A stretch of 33,666 nt of DNA, taken from assembly GCA_938016515.1 (NCBI GenBank), contig CALILP010000178.1:1-33666 (forward strand), in the 5' to 3' direction. This DNA is from an uncultured Paracoccaceae bacterium. GTDB taxonomy: Bacteria; Pseudomonadota; Alphaproteobacteria; Rhodobacterales; Rhodobacteraceae. Below, piece after piece: positions 23,912 through 32,253 of the stretch. The position numbers were made by a program, and so were the translations under genes. Below the pieces are notes generated by a model. The model was not told where the DNA came from. It made no database searches and worked only from the letters and a program-made list of their open reading frames with translations. The first letter of the stretch is position 1. Each line of letters opens with the position of its first letter.

Positions 23912-26435
23912 TGTTCACGATCCTGCCGGGGACCACGATCAACTTCTTCGGTGTGGCACCGCCCAATGCCTTTTGCACAGCAGGGTCCGCCAAGGCGAGG
24001 CCTTCGATGGTCGCTTTGTCGGTATCTGCTGCGACCGCGATCTCTGATTTGCGTTTCCCGTTGATCTGGATAGGCAACGTCACCGTGTCTTCGACCAACA
24101 TGCTTTCGTCTGCGACCGGCCAAGGCGCGTTAGCGATCAGGCCCTCGCCGCCCAGCAACGCCCAGATGTCTTCGGACAGGTGGGGTGTCATGGGCGACAT
24201 CAATTGCGCCAGTACCTTGGTCGCTTGCTGCTTGGCCCCTGCACTGGCTTTGGATTTTGCCAGGACGCCCGTAAATCCGTAAAGCTTTGCGATTGCTGCG
24301 TTAAATCCGAAACTTTCAACACCGTTTGTGACATCGATGATCGTCTTGTGCATCGCACGCAACAGGTCGGCGTCTTGATCCGCGTGTCCACCATCTGCGC
24401 TGGCCGCGTCATTTGCGATCCGCCAGACGCGGCTCAGGTGTTTGAACGCCGCTTCGGCACCCGACGCCGTCCATTCGACGTCCCGCTCCGGCGGACTATC
24501 GGACAGGACGAACCAGCGAGCGGTGTCGGCGCCAAACTTGGCGAGGATGTCATCCGGGTCGACGACATTTTTCTTGGACTTTGACATTTTGGCAGACGGG
24601 ATGATGTCCACCGCGGTGCCATCGGCCAACTTGCCATCGGTGATATCAGAGGGGAAATGATAAACGGGACGCCCGTTGTCGCCAGTCGTCTGGTAGATTT
24701 CGTGCGTCACCATGCCTTGCGTAAACAAGGCGTTAAACGGCTCTTGCGTGCCCTGCGGCAGGTGACCCGTCATCCGCATGGCACGCGCGAAAAAGCGGGA
24801 ATAAAGCAGGTGCAGGATCGCATGCTCGATACCACCGATGTACTGGTCGACGTTCATCCAATACGCAGCGTCATCGATGTCGGTCGGTGTGGCTGCATGA
24901 GGTGCGGTGAAGCGTGCGTAGTACCATGACGAGTCGACGAAAGTGTCCATCGTGTCCGTCTCACGCTGGGCCGCCGCCCCACATTTCGGGCAAGCACAAT
25001 CGCGCCAAGTTGGGTGGCGGTCGAGAGGGTTGCCAGGGATGTCGAAGGACACATCGTCGGGTAATTGGACCGGCAGGTTCTCTTTCGCTTCTGGCACCAC
25101 ACCGCATTTTTCACAGTGAATAATCGGGATAGGGCAACCCCAATAGCGCTGTCGGGACAGCCCCCAATCGCGCAGGCGGAATTGGGTTTGGCCCTTGCCC
25201 AAGCCTTGCGCCTCGAAATAGTCGATGGTCGCGTCGATGGCGTTTTGGCTCGTTGAATCCGTAATACCGGCAAAATGGTCAATAAAGACAACGGGTTCTG
25301 TTTTGGCAGGCACCAGCGCCTCGGTCCCAACCTCGGTCTCGTCACCGGGCATGTAGAAGGCGTTTTGCACCGGCAGGTCATACTTGCGCGCGAAATCGAG
25401 ATCGCGCTGGTCGTGCGCGGGGCAGCCAAAAACGGCGCCCGTGCCGTAGTCCATCAGGACGAAGTTACCGATCCAGACAGGCAACTCACGGTCGGGATAG
25501 ACCGGATGCTGGACCCGGATGCCGGTGTCCATGCCCTTCTTGTCGGCCTTTTCCATGGCCGCTTCGGTGGTGTCCATCTTGCGGCATTCTTCAACGAAAT
25601 CAGCAAGGTCTGGGTTCCCGTTCACCAGCTCTTTGGCGACAGGGTGGTCTGGGGCCACCGCAATGAAAGACGCGCCGCGCATCGTATCCGGGCGGGTGGA
25701 GTAGCAGACGATCGGGTCGCCACCGTCCTTGCGTTTGAAGCTGATGTCGATACCGCGTGACTTACCAATCCAGTTGGATTGCATCAGCTTGACCTTGGCA
25801 GGCCAGTCGTCGAGGCCGTCCAAAGCCGTCAGAAGTTCATCGGAATAGTCCGAGATTTTGAAGAACCACTGGACCAGCTCGCGCCGTTCCACCTCTGCGC
25901 CAGAGCGCCAACCTTTGCCATCAATGACCTGCTCATTGGCCAGCACAGTCATATCAACCGGATCCCAATTTACCGTCGCTTTTTTGCGGTAAATCAAGCC
26001 TTTAGCGAGGAAATCGATGAATAGCGCCTGCTGTTGACCATAGTATTCCGGGTCACAGGTCGCGAACTCACGAGACCAGTCCAGCGACAGGCCCAGCGGC
26101 TGCATCTGCGACTTCATGTGGGCGATGTTGCCGTAGGTGTATTCCTTGGGGTGAATGCCTGTCGCCATCGCTGCGTTCTCAGCGGGCATACCAAAAGCGT
26201 CCCAGCCCATTGGGTGCAAAACGTTGTGCCCCGTCGCCAGCTTATACCGCGCGATAACGTCACCCATCGTGTAGTTGCGGACGTGGCCCATATGCAGGTT
26301 GCCCGACGGATAGGGGAACATTTCCAGCACATAGTACTTGGGTTTGTCGCCCGAACGCACAGCCTTGAACGTCTCGGCGTCGGCCCATGCTGCCTGCCAT
26401 TTGGCTTCGATTTCGGAGGGTGTGTAGGTCGACAT
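23901..26435 (-). CDS. leuS: Leucyl-tRNA synthetase
   Basis: An 844-residue class I aminoacyl-tRNA synthetase. The HIGH-type motif is HMGH (48-51) in [20 protein letters not shown], and [13 protein letters not shown] is the KMSKS loop. The CP1 editing domain includes [14 protein letters not shown] and [20 protein letters not shown]. The zinc-binding insert holds paired cysteines (CEKCG, CACPKCG), and the tRNA-binding C-terminus is intact. The start is taken at ATG 26435 ([13 protein letters not shown]), the usual family beginning. An ATG at 26465 adds ten unconserved residues, and neither has a strong ribosome site. It leads the leuS-lptE-holA operon. Confidence 0.97.
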   Translation of the reverse strand: MSTYTPSEIEAKWQAAWADAETFKAVRSGDKPKYYVLEMFPYPSGNLHMGHVRNYTMGDVIARYKLATGHNVLHPMGWDAFGMPAENAAMATGIHPKEYTYGNIAHMKSQMQPLGLSLDWSREFATCDPEYYGQQQALFIDFLAKGLIYRKKATVNWDPVDMTVLANEQVIDGKGWRSGAEVERRELVQWFFKISDYSDELLTALDGLDDWPAKVKLMQSNWIGKSRGIDISFKRKDGGDPIVCYSTRPDTMRGASFIAVAPDHPVAKELVNGNPDLADFVEECRKMDTTEAAMEKADKKGMDTGIRVQHPVYPDRELPVWIGNFVLMDYGTGAVFGCPAHDQRDLDFARKYDLPVQNAFYMPGDETEVGTEALVPAKTEPVVFIDHFAGITDSTSQNAIDATIDYFEAQGLGKGQTQFRLRDWGLSRQRYWGCPIPIIHCEKCGVVPEAKENLPVQLPDDVSFDIPGNPLDRHPTWRDCACPKCGAAAQRETDTMDTFVDSSWYYARFTAPHAATPTDIDDAAYWMNVDQYIGGIEHAILHLLYSRFFARAMRMTGHLPQGTQEPFNALFTQGMVTHEIYQTTGDNGRPVYHFPSDITDGKLADGTAVDIIPSAKMSKSKKNVVDPDDILAKFGADTARWFVLSDSPPERDVEWTASGAEAAFKHLSRVWRIANDAASADGGHADQDADLLRAMHKTIIDVTNGVESFGFNAAIAKLYGFTGVLAKSKASAGAKQQATKVLAQLMSPMTPHLSEDIWALLGGEGLIANAPWPVADESMLVEDTVTLPIQINGKRKSEIAVAADTDKATIEGLALADPAVQKALGGATPKKLIVVPGRIVNIVI

Positions 26436-26539
26436 TTGGTCTGGTCTTTCCCGTGGGGCGCGCACGCAGGTTTGTTGCGTGATTTCATAATGTGCTGCGG
26501 GGTGAAAGGCCAGTCATGGTGGGCCGTTGCCGTTGGCCC

Positions 26540-26573
26540 AAAAAAAGAAAGAGCCGCCCCGAAGGACGGCTCT
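26540..26573 (-). terminator. TTCG-loop terminator of the porin gene
   Basis: On the minus strand, AGAGCCGTCC and GGGCGGCTCT form a 10-bp stem with one T-G wobble around a stable TTCG tetraloop, followed by TTTCTTTTTTT. This strong terminator lies 24 bp after the porin stop. Confidence 0.9.
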
Positions 26574-26596
26574 GACTAATAAGATCTAAGAGGTAC

Positions 26597-27715
26597 TTAG
26601 AATTCGAAGGATACTGCCACTGTCAGGCCTTCGTTGTACTCTGGATCACCAACTTCGTCGTCTGTGAGGTTGGCTGTTTCGTCGCCGTCGTCAGCGTATG
26701 AGAACAGAAGCTCTGCGCCGCCACCGAGGTCGTACTCAGCTGCTGCGTATACCAGATCGTTCTCAACTGCATCGTCAGTGATGTAACCAGCGAATACTGT
26801 CAGGCCGTTACCTACATCGTAGGAACCTTCGATACCGTACTCAGTTACGTCGTCTGCGCCAGCTTCGCCACCGTCAACGTCAACGAAGACGTTAACTGCA
26901 ATACCGTTTGCTGCGTAGTCGAGGTCAAGACCGTAGTTGTCTTCAGCAACGTCGTTTACAGAGTAGTAAGCTGCGACTGTGACTGGACCGAATGGGTAAG
27001 CAACAGAGATACCTGTTGAAGACTCATCGTTGTCGTCGACGTAGGACACTGTGATGTCTGCGCCAGCAAAGGTTGCGGATGCCGCAACACCGAATACTGC
27101 GTCAAAGCCACCGAACTCTTGCTGGTATGCCAGCTCGAGGTCAACGATGGAAACAGTACCAGCAACGTGAAGCTGCATCGCGTCGATGTCGTCTGTTTCT
27201 GCCAACAGCAGGCCGTCGCCGGAGTCTACACCCCAAGAAGCGGCTGCAGTGAAGCCAGCTACAGTTGCTTCACCAACCAGCATGGATTCGAAGCCAACAA
27301 CGTCAAAGTGTGCGTCTTGGTCGAAGAAGCCACGTGTTGTGCCGCCGTCGACGTCGCCAAAGCGATCTTCAGCAACCGGGTCCAGATCACCGAACGACAG
27401 GCTAGCGTTGTCGCCGGCCAAGGACAGAACGTAATCACCAGTTGTGACTGTGTCGCCGAGGCTGTTTTCAGCAACGTTGAAGCCGAAAGTCGCAGTCGCA
27501 ACCAGACCGTTGTCCAGTGCTGCTGTCATGGTCACGTCAACAGACGCGTCCCAGAAGAAGCCTTCGTTCAGCGCTGGATCGTTGACGCCGTCGTCAGATG
27601 TGTAACCAAGCTCAGCTTCACCAGAGAAAGTGATGCCAGGTGTGGCGTGGCCGTCGGCTGCAGCGGCGCCAGCAAAGGCGACCAGGGCAGTCGAGGTAAG
27701 AAGGATGCTTTTCAT
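26597..27715 (-). CDS. Outer-membrane porin (Rhodobacter type)
   Basis: A 372-residue beta-barrel porin. It has a signal peptide (MKSILLTSTALVAFAGAAAA), then DGHATPGITFSGEAELGY typical of this family, alternating amphipathic strands, very high Asp/Glu content in loops, and a C-terminal ...VAVSFEF with the terminal Phe needed for BAM insertion. Trimeric general diffusion is expected from the family; selectivity is not predictable. GAGGG lies eight bases before the ATG. Codon choice is narrow and it has an exceptionally strong terminator, both fitting high expression. It is divergent from yggS. Confidence 0.92.
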   Translation of the reverse strand: MKSILLTSTALVAFAGAAAADGHATPGITFSGEAELGYTSDDGVNDPALNEGFFWDASVDVTMTAALDNGLVATATFGFNVAENSLGDTVTTGDYVLSLAGDNASLSFGDLDPVAEDRFGDVDGGTTRGFFDQDAHFDVVGFESMLVGEATVAGFTAAASWGVDSGDGLLLAETDDIDAMQLHVAGTVSIVDLELAYQQEFGGFDAVFGVAASATFAGADITVSYVDDNDESSTGISVAYPFGPVTVAAYYSVNDVAEDNYGLDLDYAANGIAVNVFVDVDGGEAGADDVTEYGIEGSYDVGNGLTVFAGYITDDAVENDLVYAAAEYDLGGGAELLFSYADDGDETANLTDDEVGDPEYNEGLTVAVSFEF

Positions 27716-27949
27716 GGATATTTCCCTCGTGTTTGCATTCCCAAGATGCCAGATCGTCTAGCATTGCCAGTGTGAATGCTCCCAAGCGGCTGCACACTCA
27801 AGTCAATTGGACGGGTTCCGAGGCAGACAGTCTTAAATGATGCATCTTAGACACACACAGTTTTCCGGCGATTGCGGCCTGACAATCCCTTGCAAACCCC
27901 CTATTTCATAGCCGATCGCGCTTACACCAATGATATTAAGGAAGTTTGT

Positions 27950-28603
27950 ATGGGTCTTCAGGATATTCAGGATCGCATCGCAAAGGCCGCAAATAAGGCA
28001 AATCGATCAGAAGATGAGATTACCCTTATTGCAGTTTCCAAAGTCCAGCCGAACGACCGAGTCGCAGCGATTCTCGATCAAGGTCATCGCGTCTTTGGCG
28101 AGAACAAGGTGCAGGAGGCCGCAGGCAAATGGCCGGACTTTCGCCAAGACTATGGCGGGATCGATCTACATTTGATTGGGCCACTTCAGACGAACAAGGC
28201 CCGGCAGGCGATGCAATTGGCGCAATCGATCCATACGCTGGATCGGCCCAAGCTTGCGCAGACCATTGCCCGGCTTGCGCAGGAACTGGGCGCGTGCCCT
28301 GACCTGTTCATACAGATTAACACTGGCGAGGAAGATCAAAAGGCTGGCATTGCACCGCAAGACGCGGACGCCTTTATCGCGCAAGCCCGCGCGCTTGATC
28401 TGCCTGTCAAAGGTCTGATGTGCATTCCTCCGGTTGATGAAGAGCCATCCCTTCATTTTGCGTTGCTCGCAAAGATTGCTGCGCGCAACGATCTAAAAGG
28501 GCTGTCGATGGGCATGAGCAGCGATTTTGAAAGTGCCATCGCTTTGGGTGCGACCCACGTGCGCGTCGGATCCGCGATATTTGGCGACCGGGTTTATGAG
28601 TGA
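27950..28603 (+). CDS. yggS: YggS family PLP homeostasis protein
   Basis: A 217-residue single-domain PLP-binding protein (alanine-racemase-like TIM barrel) that buffers pyridoxal phosphate and has no known catalysis. The PLP lysine is K31 in LIAVSK. VFGENKVQEA, HLIGPLQTNKAR, IQINTGEEDQKAG, LSMGMSSDFESAI and THVRVGSAIFG are all conserved. ATG 27950 is the start because AAGGA lies seven bases upstream; an in-frame TTG at 27872 would add 26 unconserved residues. The gene overlaps the pseudouridine synthase start by 8 nt. Confidence 0.93.
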   Translation: MGLQDIQDRIAKAANKANRSEDEITLIAVSKVQPNDRVAAILDQGHRVFGENKVQEAAGKWPDFRQDYGGIDLHLIGPLQTNKARQAMQLAQSIHTLDRPKLAQTIARLAQELGACPDLFIQINTGEEDQKAGIAPQDADAFIAQARALDLPVKGLMCIPPVDEEPSLHFALLAKIAARNDLKGLSMGMSSDFESAIALGATHVRVGSAIFGDRVYE

Positions 28604-29243
28604 CACCTACGCACCCCCACAAGATCCGCTGGTCATCTTGCACGACGATCATGAGGTATTGCTGGTTGATAAGCCGTCAGGCCTGTTGTCGGTGCCGGGC
28701 AAAGGCGAACACCTTGCCGATTGTCTGATCACGCGGGTTCAAGCGGTCTTCCCGCAGGCTTTGCTGGTGCATCGGCTGGACCGCGATACCTCTGGTGTGA
28801 TGGTGTTTGCCCTGACCCCGCACGCCCAGCGCCATTTGGGACTGCAGTTCGAAAAGCGTCAGACAAAGAAGACGTATATTGCCCGCGTGTGGGGTCAGCT
28901 GGCGCCAAAAACCGGGACGGTTGATTTGCCGTTGATTGTCGATTGGCCGAACCGGCCAAAGCAAAAGGTAGATCATGAGACGGGTAAACCTGCGATGACG
29001 GATTGGCGGGTGGTGCGGTCGTCTGATGATGAAACACGGGTGCGCCTGATGCCCAAAACCGGCCGATCGCATCAATTGCGGGTACATATGTTGTCGATTG
29101 GTCACCCGATACTGGGCGATCCATTCTATGCGGACGGACCGGCCCGCGCCTTTCCGCGTCTAATGCTCCATTCGGAAACGCTGCAAATTCGACACCCCGA
29201 TGGCGGGGCCAGTTTGCGGATCACGGCGAAGGCCCCGTTCTGA
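28596..29243 (+). CDS. RluA family RNA pseudouridine synthase
   Basis: A 215-residue enzyme converting uridine to pseudouridine in rRNA or tRNA. The catalytic motif is HRLDRDTSG with Asp62; LLVDKPSGLLSVPG, KKTYIARVWG, KTGRSHQLRVHM and GHPILGDPFYA complete the RluA pattern. It is short, with no S4 domain, resembling RluA itself (23S U746 / tRNA U32) rather than RluC or RluD, but the target cannot be fixed here. The ATG at 28596 overlaps the yggS 3' end by 8 nt, so coupling is likely; the frame upstream to 28527 is not conserved. Confidence 0.92.
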   Translation: MSDTYAPPQDPLVILHDDHEVLLVDKPSGLLSVPGKGEHLADCLITRVQAVFPQALLVHRLDRDTSGVMVFALTPHAQRHLGLQFEKRQTKKTYIARVWGQLAPKTGTVDLPLIVDWPNRPKQKVDHETGKPAMTDWRVVRSSDDETRVRLMPKTGRSHQLRVHMLSIGHPILGDPFYADGPARAFPRLMLHSETLQIRHPDGGASLRITAKAPF

Positions 29244-29309
29244 GGGGGCTTCACTCTGCTAATCGGCTGCCTATATTCAAGCCATCATGAATCAAAAGGG
29301 GGTATGGCC

Positions 29310-29963
29310 ATGGGCCTGCGCATCAACGACACGATTCCCAACCTCACCGTTGAAACAGATCAGGGCAGCTTTGCCTTGCATGACTGGATCGGTGACAGCT
29401 GGGCCATTCTGTTCTCTCACCCAAAGGACTTTACCCCTGTGTGCACCACCGAATTCGGTGCCGTGGCACAGCTCGCCGACGAATGGGCCAAACGCGGAAC
29501 AAAGGTTATAGGCGTTTCGGTCGACGGCGTCGAAGACCACAAGAAGTGGAAGTCAGATATCGAATTGGTCGGGGGGGCGCCTGCAGGGTTCCCGATTATT
29601 GCAGATGCAGGCCTGGAAGTCTCCAAGGCGTTCGACATGTTGCCAGCTGAAGCCTATTTGCCCGATGGCCGCACGCCTGCGGATAGCGCAACTGTCCGTT
29701 CTGTCTTTATTATAGGACCTGACAAGCAGTTGAAGCTGTCGATGACATATCCGATGACTGTTGGCCGCAACTTTGCCGAAGTTTTGCGTGCTTTGGACGG
29801 CTTGCAAACCTCGACTGGCCGCGGCGTTGCTACTCCGGCGAATTGGAACGTAGGAGATGATGTGATCATTCCTGCAACCGTCAGCGATGAAGACGCAAAG
29901 GCGAAGTTTGGCGATTTCGAAAAGGTGCTTCCGTACCTGCGGAAAACCAAGCTGAAAGACTAA
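29310..29963 (+). CDS. 1-Cys peroxiredoxin (Prx6-type)
   Basis: A 217-residue peroxidase of the Prx6 (1-Cys) subfamily that reduces hydrogen peroxide and alkyl hydroperoxides. The peroxidatic cysteine is C45 in DFTPVCTTEFG, with Thr42 and Pro43 forming the canonical site. The long C-terminal extension (TPANWNVGDDVIIPATVSDE) is typical of this group, and no resolving cysteine is apparent. I chose ATG 29310 (MGLRIND), which has the better spacing, seven bases, from the GGGGG tract; ATG 29304 is also in frame. It is preceded by a 66-bp gap after the pseudouridine synthase and followed by a terminator. Confidence 0.92.
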   Translation: MGLRINDTIPNLTVETDQGSFALHDWIGDSWAILFSHPKDFTPVCTTEFGAVAQLADEWAKRGTKVIGVSVDGVEDHKKWKSDIELVGGAPAGFPIIADAGLEVSKAFDMLPAEAYLPDGRTPADSATVRSVFIIGPDKQLKLSMTYPMTVGRNFAEVLRALDGLQTSTGRGVATPANWNVGDDVIIPATVSDEDAKAKFGDFEKVLPYLRKTKLKD

Positions 29964-29982
29964 CGCGCCGTCTTAGACGTAC

Positions 29983-30016
29983 AAAAGCCCCGCACCTTTC
30001 GGCTGCGGGGCTTTTT
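29983..30016 (+). terminator. Terminator after the peroxiredoxin gene (probably bidirectional)
   Basis: AGCCCCGCA (29986-29994) pairs perfectly with TGCGGGGCT (30004-30012), followed by TTTT. The minus strand also ends in TTTT, so it can stop the convergent L,D-transpeptidase transcript. Confidence 0.85.
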
Positions 30017-30035
30017 GTTTGTCTGCTTTGGACCG

Positions 30036-30593
30036 CTAAAAGATGAAGACTTGGGTGTTCACAGGGACTTTGGCGTAAAGTTCTTCGACGTGATCATTGA
30101 TCAAACGAACGCAGCCCGAAGAAAAGTTCTGTCCGATTGTCCAAGGCTGCGGCGTGCCGTGGATCCGGTAGTAGGTATCACGGCCACCTTCATAGAGGTA
30201 CAGCGCGCGCGCACCCATCGGATTTTGCGGATGACCACCCGGCAGGCCCCGACGATAGGGGCCGTACAACTCCGGCTCTAGCCGGATCATGTTCTGCGTC
30301 GGGATCCAGCTGGGCCATTCGGCTTTGCGCCGGATCGTCAGAACACCGGTATAGTTCCGACCCTGATCACCGAGGGCGATCCCGTAACGCCGCGCGCGGC
30401 CATTTCCAAGCGTCCAGTAGAGAAAGAAATCTTTCTTAACGACATGAATCTGTCCAGCAGGTAGTTCGGGGTTCACATTCACGTCTTGTGGCGAAAACTT
30501 TCGCGGCAGGCGCACAATAGTTGGAGCTGAAAGTGCTGGGCCCGCAACCATCGATGCAGCTGCGGCAGTAGCGAATTGGCGACGTGTGAACAT
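30036..30593 (-). CDS. L,D-transpeptidase (YkuD domain), copy 1
   Basis: A 185-residue exported enzyme predicted to form meso-DAP cross-links in peptidoglycan or to attach proteins to it. The catalytic motif is HGTPQPWTIGQNFSSGCVRL, with the nucleophile Cys in S-S-G-C-V-R. The family elements PGGHPQNPMGARALYLY are also present. The N-terminus MFTRRQFATAAAASMVAG carries twin arginines, so Tat export is possible, with cleavage near A-L-S-A. It lies downstream of a paralog, 133 bp away and separated by a terminator. Confidence 0.9.
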   Translation of the reverse strand: MFTRRQFATAAAASMVAGPALSAPTIVRLPRKFSPQDVNVNPELPAGQIHVVKKDFFLYWTLGNGRARRYGIALGDQGRNYTGVLTIRRKAEWPSWIPTQNMIRLEPELYGPYRRGLPGGHPQNPMGARALYLYEGGRDTYYRIHGTPQPWTIGQNFSSGCVRLINDHVEELYAKVPVNTQVFIF

Positions 30594-30662
30594 GTATATT
30601 CCTGCTGCGCGTTTCTTTTTGTGTGATCGATTTCTACGTCAGAAAGGTTAGCAAGCCATTCA

Positions 30663-30694
30663 CAAACAAAAGCCGGCCATTTGAAAGGCCGGCT
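30663..30694 (-). terminator. Terminator between the two L,D-transpeptidase genes
   Basis: On the minus strand, AGCCGGCC and GGCCGGCT form a perfect 8-bp stem around an 8-nt loop, then TTTGTTTG. It lies 32 bp after the copy 2 stop. Confidence 0.8.
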
Positions 30695-30726
30695 GCTGTC
30701 GCAAGAATGCTGCAGTTTCCCTAAGG

Positions 30727-31317
30727 TTATACATCCCTTGGGTAGAGAAACACCTTCGCGCGCATCGGTGTGCGTGCATAGAGGTCTTTGACGAAGTCAT
30801 TGGTCAGACGCGCGCAGCCGTTTGAAACAGCCGTTCCGATTGTCCGCGGCGCATTGGTACCGTGAATCCGAAGGAACGTATCACCGCGTCCGGGCTGGAA
30901 CAGATACAGCGCCCGTGCACCCAGCGGATTGTTGGGGCCACCGGGAACGCCATCCTTGTATTGTTCATACTGGTCAGGGTCGCGTTCGATCATATCGGGG
31001 GTCGGCGTCCAGCTAGGCCATTCTTTCTTTGCCCCAACAAAGAAGCTACCCGGCTCATATAGGCCAGGACGACCAACGCCGACGGCGTAACGCATTGCCT
31101 GATCGCCACCAAGTGTAAGATACAAACGGAAAATGTTGGGATCCATGTGGATTTCGTTGGCGGCAACGGGCCCGGCAAGTGTAACCAAAGTTGGCGCAAG
31201 CGGGTCGGCCGGAACACCGGCAGAGACGGGTTCAGCAACCTCTTGGGCAAAAGCCGGGTGAGATGCGAGGGCCGAAATTGCCGCTCCGGTCGCAATAAAA
31301 TGACGTCGTGTGAGCAT
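30727..31317 (-). CDS. L,D-transpeptidase (YkuD domain), copy 2
   Basis: A 196-residue paralog of the adjacent gene with the same order of elements: MLTRRHFIATGAAISALA (twin arginines and hydrophobic run), RYAVGVGRPG, EWPSWTPTPDMIERDP, VPGGPNNPLGARALYLF, and the active site HGTNAPRTIGTAVSNGCARL with the nucleophile Cys. It has an extra Pro/Val-rich stretch (EVAEPVSAGVPADPLAP) after the signal. The two paralogs have separate terminators, suggesting separate control. Confidence 0.9.
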   Translation of the reverse strand: MLTRRHFIATGAAISALASHPAFAQEVAEPVSAGVPADPLAPTLVTLAGPVAANEIHMDPNIFRLYLTLGGDQAMRYAVGVGRPGLYEPGSFFVGAKKEWPSWTPTPDMIERDPDQYEQYKDGVPGGPNNPLGARALYLFQPGRGDTFLRIHGTNAPRTIGTAVSNGCARLTNDFVKDLYARTPMRAKVFLYPRDV

Positions 31318-31463
31318 GTTTAATCCTTAGAATCGCAGCGTGTTACTGGGATACTAAAGAGGACCTGGTCAAGGTACCGTTCAAAAAAGAGTGAGACTGA
31401 TGCTGTGGTGCAAAGCGACCACAGGTGACAATGCGCCGCAGGAGGCCATATCAACGTCAAGAA

Positions 31464-32126
31464 TCAAAAGCGAAAACTGACTGTCATGCTAACATAGGGC
31501 AGGAAATCGATGTCTTCCGCATCCGCCTGCGCATCTCGAAAATCTGGATCATCATCGACCGCGTCCTGCAGGGCGTCACTGTTGGCTGTGAACGATGTCT
31601 CGATACCACCAATGTAAATCGCGCCCACCTCGGCGCTTAGATACCAATCGTTGCCAAAATCATAATCGTAGCCCGCGGTGATCATCGGCGCGAGGTTATT
31701 TGCGAATTCCGCTTCCCCGGTCACAACACCGCCATCAAAGGTTTCTCCATTGATTTCAAAAGGCTCTGTTTCCGCGCCGCGCCCGGTTGCTGCAATATCT
31801 GACAGATTGACCAACAGACCCCCGGAGATACGCCAACCCGGCCCAGACGGATAATGATCGACCAGAAACGCGGCCGCCCCCACACTAAGATCAATGTCAA
31901 AGGCATTCCCGTCGTCATCCTCTTCGGTGTCAGAATAGTTGAGCCCGCCCATGACAACACCACGCATCCGCAGATCAGGTGCGACTTGATAGGTGGATTC
32001 CAACGTTGCACCAAGGATCGAAAGACCCCCGCCAATTGTGGTTTCACCGACGGTTTGTGCCGAAGCCAATCCTATGGACGCAACAAAAAGTACAAACGAA
32101 CAAAAGGTGGCGCGCAGGACAAACAT
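31464..32126 (-). CDS. Small outer-membrane beta-barrel protein, family uncertain
   Basis: A 220-residue exported protein. The signal peptide (MFVLRATFCSFVLFVASIG) ends near A-S-A, followed by repeated amphipathic strands such as VVMGGLNYSD, GWRISGGLLVNLSD, APMITAGYDYDFGNDWYLSA and VSMTVSFRF. The terminal Phe and strand pattern suggest an 8- to 10-stranded outer-membrane barrel of the OmpW/OmpA-barrel type. I assign no specific function. AAAGGG lies six bases before the ATG. It is flanked by the pnp terminator upstream and a 146-bp gap downstream. Confidence 0.75.
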   Translation of the reverse strand: MFVLRATFCSFVLFVASIGLASAQTVGETTIGGGLSILGATLESTYQVAPDLRMRGVVMGGLNYSDTEEDDDGNAFDIDLSVGAAAFLVDHYPSGPGWRISGGLLVNLSDIAATGRGAETEPFEINGETFDGGVVTGEAEFANNLAPMITAGYDYDFGNDWYLSAEVGAIYIGGIETSFTANSDALQDAVDDDPDFRDAQADAEDIDFLPYVSMTVSFRF

Positions 32127-32197
32127 TAAGAACCCTTTCCATGAAACCGCATCCCCGCAACTTAAGCGTGACGGGTTAAGAAAGGGCGGACGTTACA

Positions 32198-32230
32198 AAG
32201 AAAAAGCCCCGGCCAATTGACCGGGGCTTT
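32198..32230 (-). terminator. Terminator after pnp
   Basis: On the minus strand, AAAGCCCCGG and CCGGGGCTTT form a 10-bp stem around an 8-nt loop, followed by TTCTTTG. It lies 23 bp after the pnp stop. Confidence 0.85.
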
Positions 32231-32253
32231 CAATTTCAAAAAAAGGAAACGCC

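Noticed and set aside
27716-27949. sigma-70 promoter for the porin (TTGACT on the minus strand)
   Set aside because: A TTGACT hexamer is present, but no acceptable -10 box lies 16-18 bp downstream, so it is not called.
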